Origin: Candidatus Pacearchaeota archaeon
GTDB lineage: Archaea > Nanobdellota > Nanobdellia > Pacearchaeales > GW2011-AR1
NCBI GenBank assembly: GCA_016234025.1
Contig: JACQLL010000013.1
Location: forward strand, 1-8,168
DNA length: 8,168 nt
Direction: 5' to 3'
A program made the translations under genes and the position numbers. Position 1 is the stretch's first letter; every line of letters begins with the position of its first letter. Below are positions 1 through 5,283 of this stretch, in pieces. The notes beneath the pieces were generated by a model that saw only the letters and a list, made by a program, of their open reading frames with translations, searched no databases and was not told the origin of the DNA.

Positions 1-16
1 GCTCTGTTGAAAAATC
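1..16 (+). repeat. left terminal inverted repeat, IS6-like core
   Basis: GCTCTGTTGAAAAATC is the inverse of 476-490 apart from two extra A residues, and its first 12 bases pair perfectly with 478-489. The CTGTTG core resembles IS6-family ends (IS26 ends in GGCACTGTTGCAAA). The first base of the window is also the second base of the repeat, so the true outer edge and any 8-bp target duplication lie outside. A competing local hairpin exists between CTCTGTT (2-8) and AACAGAG (20-26). Confidence 0.5.
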
Positions 17-489
17 AAAACAGAGGATTCATTCTGTTCATATTTACCAAATCTCCGTCGAGAAGTTATAAGACTCTCCTTCTCAAAGTGTCGCGAGGAG
101 AAGTTCCTCCAAACCCGCCGCGCCGTCGCCAAAAGCGGGCGCGGCTCCGAAATTCCGCAGTCACAAAATCAGCGGAGTAAATTAACGCTCGTAGAAATCC
201 TCGGACTTTAGCCCGTGGTTTTTTGTCGAGGATACAGAATTTTTGATTTCTGTCTCTTCAATTCTTACGAATTGAAGATTTCTCCGGCGGTCACATACAG
301 AGAATTAAAATTCTCTGCCCCATTCAACTCTCACGAGTTGAAGGAAACCACGACAAGCTCCGCACTTTAGTTCGGAGTTAAAACCGAAGGTTTTGTGACA
401 TTCGGCAAGGTTTATTCATAGCCTGCCTCGCATCGCCGCAGCCGTAGCGTCGTCAGCTAAACAACGCAAAGAAAAGATTTCAACAGAGC
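1..489 (-). ncRNA. candidate ~490-nt structured RNA or structured miniature element (unidentified)
   Basis: No gene lies here. The stretch is packed with perfect stems and is locally GC-rich. Stems: 117-124/138-145 (with inner 127-129/135-137), 152-158/172-178, 197-203/227-233, 234-239/248-253, 255-264/269-278, 298-306/309-317, 323-330/335-342, 358-362/373-377, 380-385/389-394, and the two ends 1-12/478-489. On the minus strand the loops at 265-268 and 331-334 read GTAA and GTGA, both GNRA tetraloops closed by C-G, which favours a minus-strand transcript. Those two stems are related copies that differ by a compensatory pair (T-A versus C-G). Two loops can pair at a distance (160-168 with 391-399; 214-221 with 345-352). 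A TATA-like box at 508-513 would start a minus transcript near 485. I could not match it to RNase P, SRP or intron RNA motifs. The alternative is a miniature transposon with IS6-like ends. Confidence 0.42.
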
Positions 490-490
490 C
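476..490 (-). repeat. right terminal inverted repeat, IS6-like core
   Basis: On the minus strand this reads GGCTCTGTTGAAATC. It matches the left end and agrees with the IS26 terminus at about 11 of 14 positions. It lies 17 bp from the TATA box of the following operon. If this is a transposon end, the next 8 bases (TCAACTAA) are the expected target duplication, but the matching left copy is outside the window. Confidence 0.5.
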
Positions 491-507
491 TCAACTAACA
501 AAACTAA

Positions 508-513
508 TTTAAA
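508..513. promoter_or_regulatory. palindromic TATA box, possibly bidirectional
   Basis: TTTAAA is centred 24.5 bp before the ATG at 535, matching leaderless starts elsewhere in the window. Because it is a palindrome, the same distance leftward falls at about 485-489, exactly the right end of the structured element. It could therefore serve divergent transcripts, although transcription of the element is not shown. Confidence 0.5.
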
Positions 514-534
514 GAGTGTTTTGTTATTTCTGTA

Positions 535-1107
535 ATGGAACTTGAGAAAAATGAGTGTGTCCATGTTTCAGAAGTTTTGAGAGAAACGACTTTGGCTATA
601 GTCGATAGAAATGCAATTAAGTTGAGAGAACTTTCGGACAAGACAATTCATTCTGCCTGTAGTAATCAGGACTCGGCGAGCCTTACGATTGCAGTTATTA
701 TTTATGCCCTCGGTAAAATAATCGAAAGAGGCGACTTCAACAAAATAAAAAACTGGAGTACATTTGTAAAGAAGATAAACCTTTTTTTAACAATTGCTTC
801 TGAATCTATAAAAAAAGAACAGTATGAAAAATATTCAGATAACGTCGAGAAAGCAAGGAAAGTTTTGACTTCATTGTCGGTTAATTTAAAGCCATACATC
901 GAGGACGTTTTGAAGAAAGCGTCTATTAACAAAGCGTCGAAACTTTACGAACACGGCGTCTCTCTCGAGAGAACTGCGAAGCTTCTCGGAGTTTCGCAGT
1001 GGGAGCTCGCAGAATACATCGGGCAGAAAAGAGCCGAAGGGTTTGAAAGAACAAAGACAATTGACGTCAAGAAAAGAGCCAGAATGGCGATGGAGTTTTT
1101 TGAATGA
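535..1107 (+). CDS. helical protein with C-terminal antitoxin-like HTH
   Basis: 190 residues, soluble and mostly helical by composition, with no signal peptide or clear membrane segment. The first ~125 residues are not recognised. Residues 133-163 (KASKLYEHGVS...LLGVSQWELAEYI) form a helix-turn-helix: the pattern LY-x-x-G-[IV]-S-L-x-x-x-A-x-x-x-G-[IV]-S resembles the DNA-binding segment of UPF0175-type archaeal antitoxins, which pair with PIN toxins. It is the first gene of a unit followed 28 bp later by a phosphatase and then, with a 4-bp overlap, a PIN-like nuclease; a regulator or antitoxin role is inferred from that. The start is supported by the TATA box 24.5 bp upstream and the absence of a Shine-Dalgarno site. 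The C-terminal tail (about residues 164-190) is rich in K and R. Confidence 0.75.
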   Translation: MELEKNECVHVSEVLRETTLAIVDRNAIKLRELSDKTIHSACSNQDSASLTIAVIIYALGKIIERGDFNKIKNWSTFVKKINLFLTIASESIKKEQYEKYSDNVEKARKVLTSLSVNLKPYIEDVLKKASINKASKLYEHGVSLERTAKLLGVSQWELAEYIGQKRAEGFERTKTIDVKKRARMAMEFFE

Positions 1108-1135
1108 TACCAAAGATTATCCAAGAGACAACAAA

Positions 1136-1543
1136 ATGAACATCCTATTCGTATGTAAACACAATCGGTTTAGAAGCAAAATAGCAGAGGGAATTTTTAA
1201 TAAAATAAACAAAAATAAAAAACATCGAGCAAAAAGCGCAGGGATTATCAGAGGAAGTTATCCGCTTGATAAAACAGAAGTAGCAGTAGCAAAAAAATTA
1301 GGAATTAAATTATCAGGAAAACCCAGAGGTTTAAATAAAGATTTGTTAAGATGGCACAACATAGCGATTATTGCAGCTAACGACGTTCCAAAATCTATAT
1401 TCAAAGACAATGAACGATTCGGGAAAAAGCTAATAGTCTGGAAAATCCCTGATTGGAAGGGCGATGACAAAAAAGAAATCATAAAGATAATAAAAAAAAT
1501 AGAATTAAAAGTAAAAAGATTCGCGAAAGAGGTAGCAAAATGA
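1136..1543 (+). CDS. low-molecular-weight protein tyrosine phosphatase family protein
   Basis: 135 residues. It opens with the family P-loop: a hydrophobic strand (NILFV) and then C-K-H-N-R-F-R-S, matching C-x5-R-S, with the nucleophilic Cys at residue 7 and the phosphate-binding Arg at residue 13. A following SAGI segment and a GIKLSGKPRGL segment fit the fold. A late D in IPDW could be the general-acid Asp, in a WKIPD-W context rather than the usual D-P-Y. Arsenate reductases of the ArsC/LMW type share this fold, but the other redox cysteines are not seen. The predicted action is dephosphorylation of a protein or small phosphoester in the cytoplasm; the substrate is unknown. I chose the ATG at 1136 because an in-frame ATG at 1043 would overlap the previous gene by 65 bp and add 31 unrelated residues. 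It overlaps the next gene by ATGA. Confidence 0.82.
   Translation: MNILFVCKHNRFRSKIAEGIFNKINKNKKHRAKSAGIIRGSYPLDKTEVAVAKKLGIKLSGKPRGLNKDLLRWHNIAIIAANDVPKSIFKDNERFGKKLIVWKIPDWKGDDKKEIIKIIKKIELKVKRFAKEVAK
1529..1533 (+). promoter_or_regulatory. Shine-Dalgarno site for the PIN-like gene
   Basis: GAGGT ends 6 bases before the ATG at 1540 and lies inside the end of the phosphatase gene. Together with the ATGA overlap it points to coupled translation. First genes of units in this window lack such a site. Confidence 0.6.
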
Positions 1544-2214
1544 AATCTCTAATATTTGATTCAGGAACTTTGATAAATCTGTCGATGAACGGACTTCTGT
1601 ACATCGTAGAAGAACTTAAAAAAAATTCGGAGATAAGATTTTTTATAACGCATCATGTTAAAAAAGAACTTGTCGACCATCCTATTAATGTGCCGAGATT
1701 TGAGCTTGGAGCACTTCTTGTCCAGGACTTGCTTGATAGAAAAATTTTAGAACTTCCGGAAGATATCGGAATCTCCCATTCCGACGTCGATAAAAAAATG
1801 ATAGAGTTCATGGAACTGGCTAATAATTCTATGAAAGTAAACGGCAAGTGGATAAAGATAGTTAGTGAAGCGGAAATGTCCTGTCTCGCCCTTTCTTCCA
1901 TCTTGTCTAACATGAACTTCGAAAATATTATTGCCATTGACGAAAGAACGACACGCACTCTTGCCGAGAAACCTGGCGACTTAAAAGATATTATTTCAAA
2001 AAAACTTCACACTTCTGTTTCTTTTGATAAAAAAGATTTTCACGAGTTCGCTAACTTTAGATTTTTGCGCTCAACAGAATTAGTATATGTCGCATACAAA
2101 AAAGGACTTTTGAGTCTTAAAGGCCCTAAAGCGCTTGAAGCAGTTTTATTTGCAACGAAGTTTAAGGGCTCTTCTGTTTCATTCGAAGAGATAAACGAGT
2201 TGAAGAAATTATAG
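1540..2214 (+). CDS. PIN-like domain nuclease (putative)
   Basis: 224 residues. The first ~140 show a PIN-like acidic layout: D7 in IFDSGTLI at the end of the first strand, E43 in HHVKKELVDHP, E110/E112 in SEAEMSCLAL, and D134 in IIAIDERTTR. These are the positions that bind metal in PIN ribonucleases. Residues ~140-224 are an extra C-terminal region of unknown function, so the protein is longer than simple VapC toxins (~130-150 residues). It overlaps the phosphatase gene by 4 bp (ATGA) and has its own Shine-Dalgarno site. Placement after an HTH antitoxin-like gene suggests a toxin or RNA-processing nuclease, but the nuclease call rests on motif spacing alone. A stop at 2214 is followed by a new promoter within 10 bp. 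Confidence 0.62.
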   Translation: MKSLIFDSGTLINLSMNGLLYIVEELKKNSEIRFFITHHVKKELVDHPINVPRFELGALLVQDLLDRKILELPEDIGISHSDVDKKMIEFMELANNSMKVNGKWIKIVSEAEMSCLALSSILSNMNFENIIAIDERTTRTLAEKPGDLKDIISKKLHTSVSFDKKDFHEFANFRFLRSTELVYVAYKKGLLSLKGPKALEAVLFATKFKGSSVSFEEINELKKL

Positions 2215-2220
2215 AAATCC

Positions 2221-2228
2221 TTAAATAC
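2221..2228 (+). promoter_or_regulatory. TATA-like box for the 106-aa gene
   Basis: TTAAATAC, preceded by AAATCC as a possible BRE, is centred about 27 bp before the ATG at 2252. No Shine-Dalgarno site is present, which fits a leaderless or nearly leaderless transcript. Confidence 0.45.
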
Positions 2229-2251
2229 AATGAAAACATAAAATAATTTTA

Positions 2252-2572
2252 ATGGACAATCCAACTGATTTTATTTGTTATCTCGTTCGTGGATGTTGGG
2301 AAAATTTTTGTGACTCTTCTGCGAAAAGAGAGTATCTTGATAATGGAGAGGTTAATTCAAGATTGAGAGGTCTTGCCTCTGAAAGAAGAGAGTTAGACGG
2401 AAGATTTGAAGCAGAATCTATGCGGATTGCAGAATTGTTAAAAACACATTTTAGCGAAATCCTAACTCAAGTAAGACAACCAATTCTGTCAGACATGCAC
2501 GAGAAGGACAGAAAAATTGCTAATGAGATTTACGGTTCAAACAGAGATTATTGGGATAAAGTTTTTGGATGA
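2252..2572 (+). CDS. hypothetical protein, 106 aa
   Basis: Not recognised. 106 residues, charged and helical. The N-terminus holds two cysteines and two aromatic residues (ICYLVRGCWENFC region, three Cys within residues 1-25). The middle, residues ~30-70, is rich in E, R and L and could form a long helix or coiled coil; the tail has aromatic residues (YGSNRDYWDKVFG). There is no signal peptide or membrane segment. The start is supported by the TATA-like box at 2221-2228. It is convergent with the minus-strand gene ending at 2627. The clustered cysteines might bind metal but have no recognisable motif. Confidence 0.6.
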   Translation: MDNPTDFICYLVRGCWENFCDSSAKREYLDNGEVNSRLRGLASERRELDGRFEAESMRIAELLKTHFSEILTQVRQPILSDMHEKDRKIANEIYGSNRDYWDKVFG

Positions 2573-2577
2573 ATAGA

Positions 2578-2600
2578 GAAGTGGGCGCGGGGAAATTACT
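2578..2600 (+). repeat. GC-rich direct repeat, copy 1
   Basis: GAAGTGGGCGCGG followed by GGAAATTACT. It sits between two convergent genes, just after the stop at 2572, and matches 3262-3285 at about 18 of 23 aligned positions. Its high GC stands out from its AT-rich surroundings. Confidence 0.5.
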
Positions 2601-2626
2601 AACTTTTAGTCTGTTCTCTTAGCAGA

Positions 2627-3226
2627 TTAAACCACTAACGTGTCATCTATAAATTCTTCAATTTTACATGTAGTGAAGTAACTATAATCCTCCTCTTTAA
2701 TTGTTCTATCTTCGTATCTCCTGACAAAATCTAAAGCTCTTTCCCTAACTGCTGTCCACATCGACCAAGCTGTATGCCGCGCCTTTGCTACAGCATCATC
2801 CTTGGGCCTCATTAAAGAACTCAATCCAACCAAAGTCGCCTTACTTAGAAAGTCAGGACAAGAGTCAAGTGCTTCTCTTAATTCCGATTCTTCCTGTTCA
2901 GTTCTTATCGGCAAAGAATTGTTTAATTCCAGCGCAGTTGTAATTATATGATAAGCCTTATCATAAACAGAGCTTGGTTTGATGTTAGTATCTTTATCAT
3001 GTTTTAGATGCCATATCCACTTATCTTGTTTAGGCAACTCGTGAGTTATCACGTAATCTTCTGGCGGATATTTTCCAGTTCCAGCCACGGCAACTCTATC
3101 TTCTACATATTCTCCAGAAGTACCGAGATTGATTATTCTTATTTGTTCGTTCGAGAGTCTTCTCATAATATCCAAATTTCTCATTACCCTGCTTCTAACC
3201 GGTTCTTCTATAAACCTCAGCCCCAT
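2627..3226 (-). CDS. hypothetical protein, 199 aa
   Basis: Not recognised. 199 residues, soluble, mixed alpha/beta at the N-terminus (to ~70) and mainly helical afterwards. Visible features are a basic N-terminal stretch (RSRVMRNLDIMRR), a GTGKYPPEDY segment that is not a Walker A motif, an aromatic KWIWHLKHDKD stretch, and an acidic C-terminal end. The start is well supported by TATA-like TATATAAA (plus-strand sense, 3248-3255) centred 25.5 bp upstream. The gene is bracketed by the two copies of a GC-rich repeat (2578-2600, 3262-3285), the second lying just upstream of its TATA box. That could reflect insertion of the gene as a unit or a regulatory site. Confidence 0.65.
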   Translation of the reverse strand: MGLRFIEEPVRSRVMRNLDIMRRLSNEQIRIINLGTSGEYVEDRVAVAGTGKYPPEDYVITHELPKQDKWIWHLKHDKDTNIKPSSVYDKAYHIITTALELNNSLPIRTEQEESELREALDSCPDFLSKATLVGLSSLMRPKDDAVAKARHTAWSMWTAVRERALDFVRRYEDRTIKEEDYSYFTTCKIEEFIDDTLVV

Positions 3227-3247
3227 AAAAATCTTAAAATGTTTTAT

Positions 3248-3255
3248 TATATAAA
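3248..3255 (-). promoter_or_regulatory. TATA box for the 199-aa gene
   Basis: On the minus strand TTTATATA, a near-consensus archaeal box, is centred 25.5 bp before the ATG at 3226. Transcription would start at or next to the start codon. Confidence 0.6.
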
Positions 3256-3261
3256 CTTACC

Positions 3262-3285
3262 GAAGTGGGTGCGGAGCTCATTACT
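3262..3285 (+). repeat. GC-rich direct repeat, copy 2
   Basis: GAAGTGGGTGCGG followed by AGCTCATTACT, the partner of 2578-2600. It lies immediately upstream of the TATA box of the 199-aa gene, where an archaeal activator or repressor could bind. Confidence 0.5.
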
Positions 3286-3305
3286 GAAAAAGATTTGGTA
3301 GAGAA

Positions 3306-3713
3306 CTAAATAAAAAATACTTCAACTTCTCTCTTTATTAGTTTCCTAAATCTGTCGCACTCTTGTTTTAGATAATAAGAGAACTTAGTTTCAAATCCAA
3401 TGTTCTCAACTTTTTTACCAATTTCTTTAACCGCTTGAATAGCAGGAACAAAATCACCGTCGGAAGAAACTAAGATCGCGGTATCATAAGCGTTGTTGTG
3501 AGCTAGTTTAACCATGTCAACCGCGAGATGAATGTCATCCTCTTTAACCTGGTAAATAGTTTTTCCGTCAATCTTAACTTTCTGCATCCGGCACAAGACT
3601 AGTTCAAAATCATGTATTCTTTTTAGTTTATCGAAAAATCTCTGATTTTTGAAAGTGCAACGTGACAAAATGCTATTGCATTTTGAGTTAAAATCACTTT
3701 TCAGGGTGGGCAT
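3306..3713 (-). pseudogene. NYN (LabA/DUF88) domain protein, 5'-truncated
   Basis: The 135-residue frame carries the central and C-terminal parts of an NYN domain, a PIN-fold RNase family: FFDKLKRIHDFELVLCRMQK, the KEDDIHLAVDMVKLA segment with conserved acidic residues, AILVSSDGDF, and a late SYYLKQECDRF. The usual first ~45-60 residues, with strand one and its catalytic Asp (FIDGSN-type motif), are absent, and only 37 bp separate the ATG from the fen stop. In the neighbouring frame just upstream the DNA reads LLLYNAHPEK and then a stop; adding one A to the AAAA run near 3695 would join it to SDFNSK of this frame, matching the family's YYYNAP-like segment. A truncated and frameshifted gene is therefore likely. 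A TATA-like box (3735-3742) at 25.5 bp means the short form may still be expressed. Confidence 0.6.
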
Positions 3714-3734
3714 TGTATAAGAGAAGTTGTTGCG

Positions 3735-3742
3735 ATATTTTT
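3735..3742 (-). promoter_or_regulatory. weak TATA-like box before the NYN frame
   Basis: On the minus strand AAAAATAT is centred 25.5 bp before the ATG at 3713, the same spacing as the better boxes in this window. It lies in the short gap after the fen stop. It is weak in sequence and may be coincidental. Confidence 0.3.
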
Positions 3743-3752
3743 GCTTCTTTCT

Positions 3753-4760
3753 CTAAAACAGCTTGCTCTGCTGGCTTTTCTTCTTCGCCGCACTCAATTT
3801 TTCAAACTGCCTTTCAACTCTATCGAGGGAAAAGTCATGCTTCTCCACAAGAATTCTCCTGATTTCTTCCTCGTTTATGCTCGGTAATTTAACCTTCATC
3901 GCCGCGACGTTCGGCTTCTTGAAAATCTCAAAGATTTCTTTCCAGTTAAAATCAAGCTGATGCTCGACTTCCTTGAAAATTTCGACGGGATATTTTCTTC
4001 TCCTTACAAGAGCAAGGGCTTTCTTCGGACCGATGCCTTTGACACCGCCCGGATTAAAGTCGGTGCCCGACAGAATTGCCAGACAAATAAATTGGTCTCC
4101 GTCGATTTCCAGGCTGTTCAGAACATCTTCATAAGAAATTATCTCCGGAGAAATCTCAACATAGCCGGAAACGAATTTTCTTTTTCTTGCGAGAGTCAGA
4201 TTTTGTATTAAACGCTTTCCGCCGACGACTAAAGCGTCATAGTCCTGGCTTCCGACGGCAAACGCTTCTCCGTCTTTAACGAGCTTCGCGCACTGCATCT
4301 CACCTTCTCCCGGAGCCTGCACAACCGCGACTCCCATCGCCTCAAGAAGTTCCTTGCTTTCTTCAATCATCTCTCTGTCTAATCTCGTAAATCCTTTCGC
4401 ATACTTCCCCATTGCATCAACATCCTCCTCTTCAACTGCCTTCTCGTATTTCTCTTTTGCAATTTCCTTCGACTCCTCTCTCGTCTCTTTTGTTTTATTT
4501 TTCAAAACGTGATACTCTCCGTCGAAAACATAAATCAGTTTTATTCCTTCGGACATTAGAGCGATGTTTCTGTAAAAAATTCCGGACAAGTGCGAGGTAA
4601 CCCTCTGTTTCTTGTCCATCAGAGGGGTTCCGTCCGGTTGCCTTATCGAACTCAAGAATTGATAAATGGCGTTGAACGCATCCACCGCGATAACTTTCCC
4701 TCTTAAGTCCTCAAACTTAACACTCCTCCTCGGAACAATATCGCCTATCTGCAAACCCAT
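3753..4760 (-). CDS. fen: flap endonuclease 1 (FEN1)
   Basis: 335 residues, the normal archaeal FEN1 length. It cleaves 5' flaps during Okazaki fragment maturation and long-patch base excision repair. The XPG N-domain has D27 (KVIAVDAFNAIYQ) and D80 (IYVFDG). A helical-arch region spans ~85-130. The I-domain has E152 and E154 (APGEGEMQCA), D173 and D175 (GSQDYDALV), and D234 (SGTDFNPGG), so all catalytic acids are present. A helix-hairpin-helix (VKGIGPKKAL, ~240-249) binds the DNA duplex. The C-terminus is basic and ends SQQSKLF, a shortened PCNA-interacting (PIP-like) tail. The start is the canonical MG-L at residue 1, whose Gly is needed for activity. A TATA-like box sits 25.5 bp upstream, and the 113-aa gene ends 17 bp upstream on the same strand. 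Confidence 0.97.
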   Translation of the reverse strand: MGLQIGDIVPRRSVKFEDLRGKVIAVDAFNAIYQFLSSIRQPDGTPLMDKKQRVTSHLSGIFYRNIALMSEGIKLIYVFDGEYHVLKNKTKETREESKEIAKEKYEKAVEEEDVDAMGKYAKGFTRLDREMIEESKELLEAMGVAVVQAPGEGEMQCAKLVKDGEAFAVGSQDYDALVVGGKRLIQNLTLARKRKFVSGYVEISPEIISYEDVLNSLEIDGDQFICLAILSGTDFNPGGVKGIGPKKALALVRRRKYPVEIFKEVEHQLDFNWKEIFEIFKKPNVAAMKVKLPSINEEEIRRILVEKHDFSLDRVERQFEKLSAAKKKSQQSKLF

Positions 4761-4777
4761 ATAATAAAGAGTAGAAG

Positions 4778-5119
4778 CTAATTAATAAAATTAGCCCTCG
4801 CGTGTTTTCTGCTTTGTTTGACCAACTTTCCAAAGACATGACCGATTTGTGCGGAACGATAACCCGCAAGGCTTTGTCTCTCCGAGGAAAACCTCGACGA
4901 GAAATACTTCTCAAGCAATGCCTTCTTTGTCTCCGGCTGTGCAAAATTATCTCCTACTAAAATGTTGCTTCTGGCAACTTCTTCATAAAAATCTCTGTAA
5001 ACTTCAGCACGTTTACTCTCTCGAGGTTCGGCCCATCTTCTTTCTGCTGCGATTCTTCTTCCTTTTTCGTTGACAGGCGCTTCCCAAGGATAACTTCTCC
5101 ATTCAATTTGTTTGTTCAT
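4778..5119 (-). CDS. hypothetical basic protein, 113 aa
   Basis: Not recognised. 113 residues, soluble and rich in R, K and E, with four tryptophans/aromatic clusters early (EWRSYPWEAP, ERRWAEPRE) and a basic C-terminal tail (KLVKQSRKHAR). Charge and length would suit nucleic-acid binding, but no domain is seen. I chose the ATG at 5119 over the in-frame ATG at 5218: a TATA box (5141-5148) is centred 25.5 bp before 5119, and the extra 33 residues would be hydrophobic sequence read from the promoter region. It precedes fen by 17 bp on the same strand and could be cotranscribed with it, although fen also has its own TATA-like box inside this gene's 3' end. Confidence 0.7.
   Translation of the reverse strand: MNKQIEWRSYPWEAPVNEKGRRIAAERRWAEPRESKRAEVYRDFYEEVARSNILVGDNFAQPETKKALLEKYFSSRFSSERQSLAGYRSAQIGHVFGKLVKQSRKHARANFIN
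4781..4790 (-). promoter_or_regulatory. TATA-like box for fen
   Basis: On the minus strand TTTTATTAAT is centred 25.5 bp before the fen start at 4760. It overlaps the last codons of the upstream 113-aa gene. Confidence 0.45.
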
Positions 5120-5140
5120 CAGAAATATAAAAATTAAGGA

Positions 5141-5148
5141 TATAAAAA
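5141..5148 (-). promoter_or_regulatory. TATA box for the 113-aa gene
   Basis: On the minus strand TTTTTATA is centred 25.5 bp before the ATG at 5119. It decides that start against the longer frame beginning at 5218. Confidence 0.55.
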
Positions 5149-5255
5149 TGTTTTGAGGCGGCAAGAATTTACGTAAAAGAAATAGAAAAGAGGAATAACT
5201 TTTCATTAATTGATACACAAAAATATACTTTCATTGCAGTAGATTATAATAAAAC

Positions 5256-5261
5256 TTATAA
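5256..5261 (+). promoter_or_regulatory. TATA box for the split small gene
   Basis: TTATAA within CTTATAAG is centred 25.5 bp before the ATG at 5284. The gap 5120-5283 otherwise holds only this divergent promoter pair; I see nothing else in it. Confidence 0.5.
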
Positions 5262-5283
5262 GCAAGTTAGTTTGTTTAACTAA

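Noticed and set aside
1..490. RNase P RNA, SRP RNA or a group I/II intron
   Set aside because: The paired ends and size suggested RNase P, but the conserved GAGGAAAGUC and ACAGAACCCGGC-type segments are not in place on either strand; no SRP S-domain or intron core motif was seen.
1..490. TnpB/IscB omega RNA or IS200/IS605 end
   Set aside because: A hairpin with a CTTTAGCC-type loop was suggestive, but no TnpB or IscB frame is adjacent and the termini are inverted repeats, which IS605 elements lack.
702..1113. Minus-strand frames within the HTH gene
   Set aside because: They are shadows of a coherent plus-strand gene with promoter support, and their composition is not protein-like.
1043..1135. 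Longer N-terminus for the phosphatase
   Set aside because: It would overlap the upstream gene by 65 bp and add residues outside the family; the P-loop begins immediately after the ATG at 1136.
356..3278. Shared 10-mer AGCTCCGCAC (356-365) and its complement (3269-3278)
   Set aside because: Alignment does not extend beyond ten bases, and matches of this length are expected by chance in 8 kb.
5120..5218. Longer N-terminus (membrane anchor) for the 113-aa protein
   Set aside because: The extension is translated from the AT-rich promoter region, and the TATA box at 5141-5148 lies inside it at the correct distance for a start at 5119.
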